From: Monarcha castaneiventris obscurior
Lineage: Eukaryota; Chordata; Aves; Passeriformes; Monarchidae
Assembly: GCA_026261815.1 (NCBI GenBank)
Contig: JAMPIT010000230.1
Location: forward strand, 38,648,501-38,712,500
DNA length: 64,000 bases
Direction of reading: 5' to 3'
Part shown: in pieces, positions 10,547 to 23,912 of the stretch
Layout of the letters: every line of letters starts with the position of its first letter
How positions within the stretch are numbered: the first letter of the stretch is position 1
Made by a program: the position numbers and the translations under genes
Notes under the pieces: generated by a model
The model's database searches: none
What the model was told of the DNA's origin: nothing
Seen by the model: only the letters and a program-made list of their open reading frames with translations

Positions 10547-13500
10547 GTAGGTTTAATAATTTACCTTGAATTCCTACATTCCTTGCATGTAATATTAACT
10601 GTATTATACCAATCTACTTTGGAACTGCATTTTGTGGGGGAGAACTTCTAGTGGCAGGTGCTATTTTGACCTTTTTTTGAATCTTGCTAAGTCTCAACCT
10701 TTCTTTTCTGGGTTCTGACGGTACTTCTTCCTGCCTGGCTGTCCTCATTTTAAAGTAAGTCTAATATTCAGCTCAAGATGTTGCACTTAAAAGCTGATGG
10801 AAGATGAAGGCAAGATGTTCACAGTTGTTCTGTTGATACACCAAAATGCAACACATGTTAATTACATTATAAAATCTAAACTAAAGGCAAATGCCATATT
10901 TAAGGTCCTACCTCCTCTAAAAGGCTGTATTGCCATAGTGTGTTATCTGCATATACAGATGTTACTGGTAATGTGATAGGATGTGAATTTTAAATCGGCT
11001 TCTCTGGTATAAGTGACCATCTGTACCTCTCTTGTGGTGGGTGTGAAGTAGCTAGGTTCCTTCTCTGGGACATTTGTTCCCTCACACCTACTACAGCATA
11101 AGGAAGCGTATGTGAGTTCACAAACCAGGGAAATGTGAGTACAGACCAAACCACAAGTGCGTAACCCATCCCCATTCTACTACATGAACTCTAATACAGG
11201 CCCTGTAGACACAGTGAAGGCAGTGCAGGTGTGTGCAGTGCTGGTGGACCTCATGCTGCACACACAGATGTGCATGGTGCATGCACCCCCCGTGCTTTAT
11301 TTTCTCCTACCTGCCGTGATTCTTTTACTGAGACCAAGTCAGGTCTCTCACAGGCAAGAGTGAGGCCTCCTACGGAGAACTTCCTGTGCACACATTCTAA
11401 AGGGGTGTGGCACACCACACCCATCCTCATCACCCCTAATTTCCTCAGAAAAGGATATAATTAAGTCCTTTTTACCTGAGATGACAAAGGGTTGGGATGT
11501 TGTTTCCACTCCTGGGAAACATGGTGTGTGACTGCACTGAGGTGGACAGCTATGTGAGCAACTTGTAGCTCTCACTTGCTAGCCTCCAAACAGGCTAACT
11601 AGTTTAGGTCACAAAACCATGCCAAATTAGCCAAGAGCAAGCTAGCAAGTCTTTGCTTCCCTGGGCCCAGGCTATCCATATCTGGTGCCACCCCTCATCC
11701 CCGTTTTCCTCATCCCCTCCCCAAGCTTGATTTGAAACCAGACAACCTGACTGCTGATCCATGGTTGTGTGACCGACCCTTACTTGAGTGATCTTTAAAG
11801 GATTTGGAGCATATACTGGTATTGATATGAGCACAGGTGGTAGACCCAGGATCTAATTCTAACCGATTGCCTTGATTTTATTGAAGAGAATGTTCCCAGA
11901 GAAGAGATCTTACTCTGTGTCAGCTGTCTAGTGTTTTTGTACAACATGTACCACACCCTTGTGGATTTTGGCTAAGTTGTGAATTAGCTATGTTATAGCT
12001 GTTTTTCCTGGAGCTATGTAGCTGAGTGCAGTCACTGATAAATGTGTCTTTGGTGCATATGGTCAGGAAAACTGTTCTAGAAATTCAACACCAAGCGCCA
12101 TCATTCCTATCAACTCTGCAGCCCACTCACACTTCCAGATCAACCTAAAAGAAGTTGTAGAAATTTAAACCCAGTCTTTTTACCCTGATTCCTTTCACTC
12201 TTCCAAGTGGAGCTTTTCCTTCTAGGTCACGTGCTGCAAGCACTCTAGGTGACTCATGAAAACCATGCGCTACATTTATATGTATTAAGTGAATAACTAC
12301 AGATAAAAATTAAAGTAATGTAAAACTTCACTTTGCAACATTTCCAGTCCATTCACAAGCACAGGCATTAGCTCCAGTCAAGAAGGGGGGAGAAATGAGG
12401 CTTTGTCATTCCTTTTATATTGTTGTGGATTAGTGTTTCTTTTAAATGAAAACAGCCCCTTTGGGTTGCTTGCCTGGTTAGCCATGGCAGGAAGACAAAC
12501 GATTTTTACAGTATCAGACATGCGGTTTCCTGTCTGTGTTTAACTTTGAGCAGAACATCACAGCCAGCTGGTCCATGGCTCCTCCAGACAACTAGATAAT
12601 AGCCTGTAATAATTTTGCCTTTGGAATGACTGTCATCCAGATCTATTCTGTACATTGTTCTTGTGGGGTTTTTATTCTCTACATTTTTTGTACATCAGAG
12701 CAAGAATTTTTTTGCAGTGGTTTTGCACATTCTACAGTTTTAGAGAGCAAGACAAGAGCTACTGTAAAAAAGCCTGATCAAACAGTGATTTTAATCATTT
12801 ATTAGCAGAAACTGAGATAGAAAAGATTGCAATTTTTCACCTGTGAATCACAGCATTTCTTTTCAAGCTATTGCTATAAACGACTGGTGTTTTACCTCTT
12901 CTTCCTTTATGTGCACTTAAGACAGGCCAGATTTAGTTTGTCTCTGGTGTTTCTGAGGTAAGAAAGAAAATTGTGAGTAAGGCAACAAGTTCTAATTTCC
13001 ACCAAAGGTTAGTCACTAAATTCCAGTGATTCACAGCTGAGCTGTTATTGCTTATGGAAGAATTGGTTTATAGCACTGTTGGCTTGCATTAGTCTTGACT
13101 GTGAAGGGCAAACCTCCTGACTCCATTTTTAGACACAAGCATCTAAAGGTCTTGGGTATTGGAGGTGTTGTGACTCACCCAAGGGTGACTTTAGAACTAT
13201 TTGAAGTAGTTTCATCAAAATCAAATGCCTGTTTATTGTATGGATTTTCATTTAAATTGCCAATCTGCAAGATAAACAAGACACAGTCAGACACGTGCCT
13301 AAACATGCTTGTAGTTCTGCTGTGTCAGGGGGCTGACCCTGATTCAGATCCCTGGCATTTCAGGCCACAGGCAGCTGGTGGAAAATACTGAGTGCAGAAT
13401 CACTCCAAACAATGTTCTGTAGTTCTTGGAGGAATACCATGCAGGAGACAGGTAACCATTGTAAATCTGACCACTCTGTGTTTATTTTTTAATCTCTCTT

Positions 13501-16500
13501 TTTTGTGCCAAACAAAATTGTGGGTGACTGTCAAGCGGCTTACACCCCTGTGGTGGAAAAATGCTTCTCACAGCAAAACTCAATGCCAGTGTGCTGTAAT
13601 TATTATTTATTCAAAAGTCTAATGTCAGTGTTACCAGAAGGCAAAGCCAGGGAGCAAAACCACTGGAAAAGATTAGCCAGAATCAGAGGTAAAAGGCCTT
13701 GGGTGGCTAGAAATTGCCTAAGTGGCAGACAGAGGCCTGGTCCTTCTGTCATGGAAAAAATGAGCGCAGGACTAGACTACCAGGGGTTTTTGCTCCTTGG
13801 TGTCTGGTTGTGTCTGCTGGATCTTCTGCATCTTTACCTTCTTCTACTTTGTTCTGCTGTGATGAAATAGGTCTGTCTGTAGTTGTTTGCACAGTCCCAG
13901 TCGTCCCTTGATGCTTGGGCAGCTTTGTTCCTCAGCATTCCCTTCACCAAAACATCTCCCAGCCGTTAGCCAGTGCGAGCATGACAACAGCTTAACAAAG
14001 CTGGGTTTTATTAACAATCCCTGTAAACAATTCTTTGACTGAAGTCAAGCCTTGTTTACCCTAAGGGACCAAGCAGGATTGTGCCTTTTCCAGCCCCACA
14101 TCTGACCCGTTCTGTGTGGACTGAGATGACCAGGTACTCGTTGTAGACAAGAAAATGGGATTCCTGCATGTTACTTAGTGCATGACCAATCTACCTGCTG
14201 TGCCATTCAACCCCTTCCTCTTATGCAGCTCATTCAGACACAGTCATTTAGCAATGTGCAAATGAGCAGTGGAGACTGCAAACAAGAAAACAAATCCTTT
14301 AAGTACTGTTGTCAGTATATATGCAGTTGTTATCCTGGGCATCAAATTCAAACCGAAGCAACATTGCACAGAACTCAAAAGTTGGAACCAGGATTTTAAC
14401 ACAGCTCTGTTTGGTTTATAGTAGTTTCATTCTAATAACTTACATGATGATAATTTTTTTATCCTCACCTGTCTCTTGCCATGCTGTGCAGATCTCCATG
14501 CAGCTTGCAACTGAGGTGTCTGTGAGATTGTTCAGGTAGACTGTTTACTGCTCACCTACTGCCAGATGAAGTAATTCTTTTGGGCATTCTCACCACACCC
14601 AAATATGGGGGAAACCTTTAGCAGCAACTCTGAATCATCCAAACAGTTGCCTTGGAATACCAAAACTTCAGTGATTGAGACTACTGACAACAAGAGGTCA
14701 GCAAGACAAGGTCAACAAGAGTTTATGAGAATAATGAAGCTAATTGGGGAAGCGTGTCGAGGGAGGGATGGTGTTGTGCTGCCTAAAAAACTTCACATTG
14801 ATCATGGTTTTACGGAGTTGGCTAATTGAGAGTGTAAGAGACATACCTGTTTGATTAATCAATTGTGGCTGAGTCATTTGCCTGAACGAATTACAGCCTA
14901 TGGATTTGCAGTGCGTCAAGTGCCGTGATTGCTCACTGTGTACGGTTGTTACCTGGGAGAGCAGCTGTTGCTCTGCTGCCTGAACCACCACAAGCATGCC
15001 TGTGTGATGCCTTGTCCCGTGCCCAGACTGCAGGAGATATGGATGTTTCAGTGTGTCCTTGATTTCGTATCTCTCATTTGTCTCTAACACATTGTCCCTG
15101 TCTTTTCCTTTCTTTCTCTCCTCTTCCTCTCCTTACTAGAGTCAAAGCGTTAGTGATTTTACTTGCATAGGAGGATCTCAGACTTAAGAGCAGACTTAAA
15201 ATCTGTGCACAAACAGTCACCAGTCCATAAATACTTATGTGGTGAGTTGTCCGGTGCTCAAGGAACATCAGAAGGGAGATGATTACAGCTGGACTGCTTC
15301 CAAGTGAATTTAAACAAAGGCTTTCATTAATCTCTTTTTCTGTTATCCAGCTAACATTTTCAGAAGGTAACTGTCTTCCAGCTGCCCCATAAAAGAGGTC
15401 AGTAACATTACATAACATTGCACAGAGCCTCTCCCTGCTTGTATATTGGCTTTGTTCTCTGTTTCCTCCTAGGTATTTGCAGGCACTGGAGTCCCACCCA
15501 GTGCCTGCAGCTGTGTGTAACCAAAGGAGAGGCTGTCTAATGCTGAACATCTGATTCACTTAATGGGATATAGAAAGGAAATAGAATGAAAAGAGGCTAA
15601 AGAAGCCAAAATTTTGGTTTGCTCTGTATTATTTATATTGTTTTCTTCTTAGGAAAATAACCATGCTCGGTTACAGATTTGTGTAAAAACAAACTAGGCA
15701 GTGCTCTTCCAGTCTGTTTGGCATATTTGTTACAATTTGCATCACTTGAGAGCTTAATAAGTATGGGAATTTGGCCAACCTTTTATCAGGTTGTCATGGA
15801 AGAGACTTTAATAATTACAGACAGAAACAAACTGTAACTAACACTGGCAACATAATATTTTGGGAAAGGTTGGAGGGGTGAAACTCAGGCTGAGAATAAA
15901 AATAGTGGTTAATGTGTGGCATCTGTTGGAGCATATTGAAACTGGAGAGATTGATTTGTTCCAGAAAACCACCAGCAAACAGCAGCAGACACCCAAGCTC
16001 TGTAACTGAGCCATGTATCACAGAAACTCAGTCACATCATGTAAAGTTAAAATATGTTGGCTTTCATATTGCTGAGTAGGAAAGCTCAGCTACAAAAGTC
16101 AGAGTGTGTGAGAGATGCCGTGTACACACAGTGAAGGGACCTATTAGAATGGGAGAGATAGGAAGGGAATGCATCAGAGGGGGGTGGAAGGTTTTAAGCA
16201 AATGAGTGCTGTGCCGGCAAGCCAAGGAATTACACTTTCTAGCCAGCAGTGAGGGAATGAAAACAGCAACAAACTATTTGTTCTGTCTTAGAGCTTAAGA
16301 GTTTTTAAACCTCCTGGGTGCGGAACAGCATACTTGGCAATCAGTTTAAAAGTGAAATTCTGCTTACAATAGATGAAATATCCATTAGGTCATTGCTGCC
16401 CAGCCTTTTTGCTGAAGTAAGCCACCCAGAGGCAATCAAGTTACCTGCCTCCCACCCCTGTGACTAAGATGCAGCCATTCCCATCAGGTGACAGATGCAT

Positions 16501-19500
16501 ATGCATGACTCTTCTAACACGTAACACACTTTACTGGATCATGTAACTGGGGATTTTCCCTGGGTGTTACAGAGAAGTCTTGACTCCTGATCCCCTGGGT
16601 GGTCATGACCCAGGGGCAAAGCTGCTGGTCCACAGGGGAGAGCAGCAGTGGGTGTGCCACAGGTCTTCAAAATTGCTCATACTTTTTCCTTACTGCCTTT
16701 CTGGAAAAGAGATAAGTGGTGGCACTGGGCAAGAACATGCCCGTGGACATGCGGGCTGGGTCTGGTTTGCCAGCCATTTATTGACTGCAGAGCTGCATTT
16801 AGGCAGCTGAATACCCAAAAGAGCAAGCAAATGAGTTCCCACACCTTTAAGTGAACCCTTAGGGCACAAAGTGCTGGAACCTGCACTTGGGTCACAGCAA
16901 CCCCATGCAATGCTGCAGGCTGAAGGAAGAGTGGCCAGAAACTGCCTGGAGGAAAAGGACTTAGGGGTGATGGTCAACAGCAGCTGAACATAAGCCAGTA
17001 GTGAGAGCACATGGCCAAGAAGGCCCATGGCATCCTGGCCTGTTTCAGAAAGAGTGGAGCCGGTATGACCAGTGCAATGATTGTCTCCCTGAACTCAGCA
17101 CTGGTGAGAGTACATCAAATCCTGCGGGCTCCTTACTACAAGGACACTGAGGTGCTGGATTGTGTCCAGAGAAGGGCAGCAAAGCTGCAGAAGGGTCTGG
17201 AGCACAAGTCCTATGAAGAATGTCTGAAGGAGTTGGGGTTGTCTAGCCAGGAGAAAAGAAGGTTAAGGGGGACCCTTTTTTGCCTTCTACAACTGCCTGA
17301 CAGGAGGTCGTAGCAAGGTGGGGGTCAGCCTCTTCCCCCAAGTAAGAAGCAATGGAACAATAGGAAATGGCCTCAAGTTGTACAAGGGAAGTTCAGATTG
17401 GATAGCTGGGAAAATTTCTTCACCAAAAGGGTTGTTAAGCATTGGAACAGGCTGCCCAAGAAAATGGGATGAATGACCATCCCTGGAGGTATTTAAAAGA
17501 CCTGTAGATGTGGCACTTAGAGACATGGTTTAATGGTGGACTTGGCAGTGCTGGGTTTACAGTTGGACTTGATGATCTTAGAGGTCTTTTCCAACCTAAA
17601 CAATTCCATGATTCTGTAGCAGGCCAGGCAGACCTGCCAACTACCGGAGGCAGTGCCTCTCCAGGAGAGAGATACTCTTTTGGATACTCTGGTAATATCC
17701 TTTTCAGACTACAAGATGAAGACATACAGCTCAAGCACAACTTAGTGGCCTTGACAGCTTTGGTTTACCTAGTCCAAAAAAAGCTCTTGTTGAATACAGG
17801 AGCTTGTTAAAGGAATTCAACCTTCAGGAAAGTCTACAAGAAATGCCGGGTTTATTTTCCACTGGATAGTAAGATAGAGCCTGCTCTGGTTTTACAACCT
17901 AGTAATCTCTTCTGCTATGAGTTGGTTCAGCATAGAGCTGAGGGAGAGGTGGAACTGATCTCCTACACAACAAAACTATTAAATTGAAAAAAAAAATCAT
18001 CACTAGCAAGTATGAAAAATTAAAATGTTTCCAAGAAACTATCATGATAAAAAAATGCAGGTTAGTTTAAGGTGCGGCATTTGAATTTGTTTAGTACCAA
18101 GTATTTTGTGTCAGGATCAACCATTTTCCTAAGGAAACACCCTCCACCCCCAGTAAAAAAGCTCCCCACCCCACATCTTCAAAGCCCCCAAAACAATGCC
18201 TGTAAAACTAGCAGAAGTTTTAAAAAGTTGGAACAATTTTCAGACCACTTTCATCCTCAAGATTGTTTCAGGGAAAAGTATAGGAGTGTCAGAAACAGTT
18301 TCTGTTTTGAAAATCAACATTTCCCACCAAAACATGTTTTGCTGGAGATTTCCAAGCCATTTTAATTCTAAAAAGGCCAAAATCAGGAAGGTATAAGAGA
18401 CACTGAGCTACAGAATTTCAGTTCCACTTGAGGATTCTTCAGCAGAGATAAACTAAATTACCCCAAACAGCTGCTCAGAGAAAATTTCATTTCACTGGAA
18501 GTGAAGCATTTTATGGAGCTAGTTTTCATCCAGAAAGTACTAAAGAGATGGGCAGGCTTTTCTATATTTTGTTGCCTAGTGTCTTGCTCAGAAGTCACTA
18601 TATGTGCAAGGTTCAAACTCCCATTTTGTGAAAATCTCTCCCTTGATTCAAACAGAGCAGGTCTTGAACTTGAAGCTTCCATACCCCACCCATACTAGTC
18701 TGCTCACTGCTGGGCTTCAGCACTCACATACATCTCTTGCCAAATTGCAGCATTTGAACAGAAATTCTGTTCAAGCAAAAGCATTCAAAAAGTGTTGGTT
18801 TTCATTCCAGTGTGGAATTCAAATCAAACTTTGAAACCTCAGAATTTCTACAAAATGGAGTTTTCCTCTAGTCAGCTCAAAGGGCTGCTTTGTGTCTTGG
18901 GATCTTGCAAAATAACTAGATCACAGTTCTGTGGCTGGGACCATGTTTTGTGGCTTTGTGTTTCTGGGAATTTTTAAGACACTGCACAAGCTTCCAATAC
19001 ATCAGCGTCGATATATTTAACTTGAGTTCTGCTAATATCAAATGTATTCTTTCCCTGCTGTGTGGCTTTGACTAGCAGTTGAATAGGCAGCAGCTTTAGA
19101 GCTCACAGGAGCAGCAGACAGCAAGGAAGTAGTTCTGTCAGTACTGGCTGGGCATTCTGCTGCCCTGCCATTCAAATGTGTGTCCTCATTTCATTGCCAT
19201 TGTTTTACTTATTCTTTCCAAAGTTCAGTGACACTAAAGTTGTATCAAAGGCATGCAGACCAACCTAAAAAATTTGCAGGCTCTTGTGCTTTGAATCTCC
19301 CTGGCTGAACAGGGACTGTACAGTGTTTCCATTTTCCTTGGCACCTGAGCCTTATTCCCTCAAGGCTTAGGTGGTGTTAAGGGTTATGCAGATGGTTTGT
19401 GCTTAGTTTAAACAGCATACAGGAAGCTTTCTTTTAGCTCAACTTCTCTATTGTTATGCTATATTAATAGGCTCTTTTGAAGCTTAAGAAAGGGCTGATC

Positions 19501-22500
19501 CACCCAAATAATAGTTCTGGGTGGGGAAAGTTATTTAGGAGCACGTTTGCAAAACATAAAGGGCTGTTTCATTTAACCATTTCCTTGCATGCCTGTGCAG
19601 CCAGGTTTTGCTCATTCAACTGCTCAGAAAGAGGAAGCTGCAATCCCGTTTTTCAAATTATGAGGTTTCAGTCATAGGTATTTATTTATAAGTGAACATA
19701 TTTATTCTTAGATTCCTGTAGTCAGGCCATAAAATGTTGGCTAGCCACTATGCGAACATACAGCTATGCTCCGAATTTTGATCCTGCCCTGATTTTGTAC
19801 ATAGATTTTGCAGAGAAGTACCCCAATCCTTAGTTTGTGCTGGAATTTGATTTTGCTCATATCATCAGCCAAAATCAAAGGCAGTTCCAGAAGTGTCTTG
19901 CTCAGGACACATGTCATTGCCACCAGCTCTTTGCTCTTGCTATCCCCTTTAATTCGCCTGTCTGGCAGCTTGGTCCCCTCCTAAGCTTAGAGTTCAGCCT
20001 TGTCAGTCCTGACACTTACTTTTCCCTGATGTGTGCTCATTCTTGCGTTTCCCAAATATTGAGTGGGATTTGTCTAGTATCTTAAATACTGAGAATTAGC
20101 ACAGCCTTTGTCCCTGCTGCTTTCGGTGGGGTTGTGCAGCTGTGTGCTTTTCACCCCCTGCTTCTCTGCTTCCTCCAAGCGACCGTGCCAAAGCGGATGT
20201 GTCACTTTGCAGCAGGGCTGCAGGATGATACACTAGTCAGGGGGAAGTGGCCAAACTGCTCAGCTTCTGCTTTGATTAAATTTTCTTTTGCATTCTTTTT
20301 CAAGTAACATTTGCAACATTGGCAGTTTTTCCCTTCTACCCAGAAATTCCCCTGCACCACAAGCAGAGCTTTCTCTTGTGCAAAAAGAGGAAGAGCTGAA
20401 GGAGCTGTGAACTCTGCTGGAAACTTCTCAGCTGCACGGCAAAATAATAGAGCCTGGTCTAGGACATTGTACGAGTGACTGGAGATCCTCATACAGGTAG
20501 CCATAACAGTAAAGGAGCAGGGACTTTGCGTGAGTTTCTTCTCAGTTGGAGCTGAACATGCACCCAGCTACCTCCAACTGCTTGGACTTGGGGAGCAGTT
20601 TGAAAGACAACTAATAGACAGACATCTTGGGACTTTTATCACTCATTTTGAAAGATGTCTGTATTTGAAATATCTGGCCTACATATTGCAGCTCTGTGGC
20701 AAAGGACTTAAAAGGCCCTAAAGAAACGCTTTCATCTTTGTGAACAAGTGTATCCTATGATATAGATGTCATGTTTCTCATTTCCAAGAGCAGAGTCCAA
20801 ACTTCAAGCATGCTTTTCTGTGGTCAAGAAAAAACAAAAACAAACCAAAACCAGCAAAACAGAACCCCAAATGTGCAATAAAATTATTTTCTCTGATTGT
20901 TACAGGTCACAGTTGTGTCACATAGTTGTGACCTGCTTGCAGCCAAAGCTCCAAAACAGCCATCCCACAATGCAGTCAGTTTTCCTCTACCAGGGTGTTT
21001 CCCGAGTTCTTAATAAAGCAGATTTTCTAGAAGCAAAGAATGCACATGGGAATAAGCAATGCAAATCTATTTACTGACAGTGACATTTGACTTTCTAAAT
21101 ATATTCCTCCCGTAAGGGCCATACAAACACAGCGGGGCTTTTTCCCTCTTCAGTATGTTGGAAAGCAAAAGAGTTGCCTTTAATCTGTGATGAACTTTTA
21201 GGTATTGTTTTGATTTAAAATTTAATAAGTTTAAAATTTACTAACATTTTGTTGTCAAGAGAAATCACTGGAGAATAAGGATTTGTGGTTTGCGTAGGTC
21301 TGGAAGGAGGGATTGCCTGCTTTTGCATAAGTGTTCTTTTGGATAAATGAAGGAAATTCATTCTTTGTAGGTAGTGCTAGTATATGTCATTGACCTGTGC
21401 TAGGCTGGGAATGACAGTGCTAGAAAGGCACTTCCTCTTCCTTGAAACCCTATGAGAGAGGCTAGGATTTAATTACTTGCTTACATCTGGTTGATGGACC
21501 TTCCAAACAGAGGAAGCACATCCTGGTTCAGGATTCAAGCCTTTTTCCAAATAAAAGGGATATACTTTTCAGATGTCCTATCACCTGCCTTTTGAATAGC
21601 TGATGGCTCCTGCTGCTTGCCAACTGGGTTTACAATGGAAAAGTGATTACAAGTGAAATTGGAGGGTCAGAGGTACTGCTTTGTTCTAATTCTAAACTTT
21701 TTACCCTTATCCCTTTTAGCATTGCTCACCTTTGTTTTGAGAGGCACAGAGCAGGGAAAACAGAGGCTTGTGGCTAATGTAGCTAGTGACAGCTTCCCTT
21801 CAGAGCTTATTAAACTTTTCCTTTTCATATTGACTTATTTGGCCGGAGGCACAGAGCCTGAGTCAATGACATGGCTGGAAGCATCCGCCAGAGCATCGTG
21901 CTGCCAAGACGAGCCACTTGCTTAACTGTGGTTGCAGCTTCAGTTGTTTTAGTCCATTCAGGTTAGGCTCCCAGGACTTCTTCCAAACAATCCCATCCCT
22001 CATGCAAGGATAATACAGTACATTTTATATGACTGAAAGGAAGAAGGACACTGAGAAAGTAAATTTCCATGTGTTCAATCAAATCTGGTTCAGATAAACT
22101 CTGGCCCTCCTGTAATCTCTTCTTGGAACAAAACTGTTCTCTTTTAAATTGGTTATCTTCCCTAAGAAATACTGCACTAGAAGGTAGTTTTTAGAGGTGA
22201 CAGGGCAGCTCTCACCTCTAGGATAATAATCTGTACTCTTCCCAGAGCACAACTGTATTCTAGAATAGGTCCCTGTTGTTCTTCTATTCCCTGTATGTTC
22301 CACCCAAGAATATGTTGATGTGTGCACTGCACTAGGTATGGAGTTTGGAGTGAATCTTCTTTACAGCAGAAAACCAGTATACAGCCAGCAAGAAACACAC
22401 AGAGGAACTTTTCCAATACATAAATCCACACGAAAGTACCTGGAGGGTGGTGCTGGTGACAGTTCTGAGCAGGTGTTTGAATTTGTTTTAGCAACACTCT

Positions 22501-23112
22501 TTCACATACATCAAAGCAGGAGAATTAGTTTCGTTTTTCAGGTCTGTATACAAGCATACATATTGTGCCTGAATGTTGTCATACAGTGTGTGAACAGACT
22601 TCCTGAAGATGGCTTTGCAGGGGTCCTACTAAAATATACTGGATCTGGAGTAAAAACCTGGGCAAGTGGGAGTTCACAGGCTTCATTGTCTATTTATTTA
22701 TAGAAAAATTAATGTGTTCTAGTAATTAGTGGTTAAAGGAGCAGTTCTGCCAAGAATACATTGGCAGAGTAAGTACAGGAGACTTTGGCTGTTGTATTCA
22801 GGAAAGTGAAGTTTTCATCCATTATGTATTAAAAGCCTGAGAAAAGAACAAAACTACTAAATTACATTAGGTTTTTGCTCATTCAGTTCTGGCTTTTTTT
22901 ATAAAATAAGCAGACAGGGAAGTCCTGGTAAGCAGGGGCCTACATACAAAACAACATTTTGAGGCAAGAAAGCAGTAACAATTTTTATTATTTGCTGTTT
23001 GTGGAGAAGATAATGTATTGCATTCTGCATAAAAGTTATAATTATTGACAGCCTTCTGTACATATAAAACTATGATATAACTTCGTGCATGCCTTCCTTC
23101 TGTTCTTTACAG
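10547..23112 (+). other. TGFBR2: TGFBR2 intron 3
   Basis: This 12.6 kb intron separates the ectodomain exons from the transmembrane/kinase exon. It ends in a pyrimidine-rich TTCTGTTCTTTACAG acceptor at 23098-23112. A CR1 fragment lies at about 16860-17617. An open minus-strand frame of 161 codons at 15074-15559 has no recognisable domain and I treat it as chance. Between 18070 and 18840 the sequence is rich in AAAATTTC and TTTGAAAAT-like words and may be an old degraded repeat. Otherwise I see nothing I can name. Confidence 0.88.
16860..17617 (+). mobile_element. CR1 LINE fragment (3' end)
   Basis: This is the 3' end of a CR1 non-LTR retrotransposon in sense orientation. It begins near the phrase TGCACTTGGGTCACAGCAAC (16880-16899). 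It runs through the end of the reverse-transcriptase frame, where broken residues such as VQRRAAKLQKGLEHKSYEE are readable around 17165-17220. It finishes with GGTATTTAAAAGACCTGTAG and the typical tail GATCTTAGAGGTCTTTTCCA ending CCATGATTCTGT. The frame carries stops and small indels, so it is a dead 5'-truncated copy, normal for CR1 in birds. Confidence 0.93.
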
Positions 23113-23912
23113 ATGACTCTCATAAGCCAGAGGAGAAAGATGAAATTTCCAAAGTCACAATCATAAGTCTCGTCCCGTTACTGGTGATTTCTGTTGCTGT
23201 GATTGTCATCTTTTATGCCTACCGCACTCATAAGAAGAGGAAACTCAACAAGGCATGGGAGAAGAATGTTAAGCCCAAGAAGCACAAGGACTGCAGTGAT
23301 GTCTGTGCCATTATGTTGGACGATGACCGCTCAGACATCAGCTCCACCTGTGCCAACAACATCAACCACAACACAGAGCTGCTGCCCATTGAGTTGGACG
23401 TCGTTGTTGGCAAAGGAAGGTTTGCTGAAGTGTATAAAGCCAAATTGAAGCAAAACACGTCAGAACAGTATGAAACTGTGGCAGTCAAGATTTTCCCCTA
23501 TGAAGAATACGCTTCCTGGAAAACTGAGAAAGACATTTTTTCAGATGTAAACCTCAAGCATGAGAACATCCTCCAGTTCTTGACAGCAGAGGAGCGTAAG
23601 ACGGATCTTGGTAAACAGTATTGGTTGATCACTGCCTTCCATGCTAAAGGAAACTTGCAGGAATATCTCACACGGCACATTATCAGCTGGGAGGACCTCT
23701 GGAAACTGGGTGGGTCCTTGGCCCGAGGGATTGCCCATCTGCACAGTGATCACACACCCTGTGGTCGTCCCAAAACACCTATCGTACACAGAGACCTAAA
23801 GAGTTCCAACATCCTGGTGAAAAATGATTTAACCTGCTGTCTCTGTGACTTTGGGTTATCCCTGAGGCTGGACCCTTCCCTGTCTGTGGATGACTTGGCT
23901 AACAGTGGGCAG
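23113..23912 (+). CDS. TGFBR2: TGFBR2 coding exon 4 (transmembrane helix and most of the kinase)
   Basis: The largest exon is 800 bases, exactly the human length. It encodes the end of the juxtamembrane ectodomain, a single transmembrane helix (about 23154-23225, rich in V, I and L, then a basic THKKRK stop-transfer), the intracellular juxtamembrane segment with [20 protein letters not shown], and the N lobe plus part of the C lobe of the serine/threonine kinase. Key residues are present: glycine loop GKGRFAEV (23409-23432), ATP-anchoring lysine in VAVK (23487-23489), catalytic HRDLKSSN with aspartate at 23793-23795, and DFGLS at 23847-23861. The protein phosphorylates TGFBR1 in its GS region at the plasma membrane. 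A notable substitution is tryptophan for the human arginine in EDLRKL (23700-23702). The donor is GTAAGT at 23913, phase 0. Confidence 0.98.

Noticed and set aside
15074..15559. 161-codon minus-strand open frame in TGFBR2 intron 3
   Set aside because: No recognisable domain, signal peptide or splice context, and low-complexity basic end; most likely a chance frame.
17011..17313. 100-codon open frame in intron 3
   Set aside because: It is a broken CR1 reverse-transcriptase remnant.
18070..18840. Stretch rich in AAAATTTC-like words suggesting an old repeat
   Set aside because: No clear unit, ends or family could be recognised; it may be ordinary AT-rich intron.
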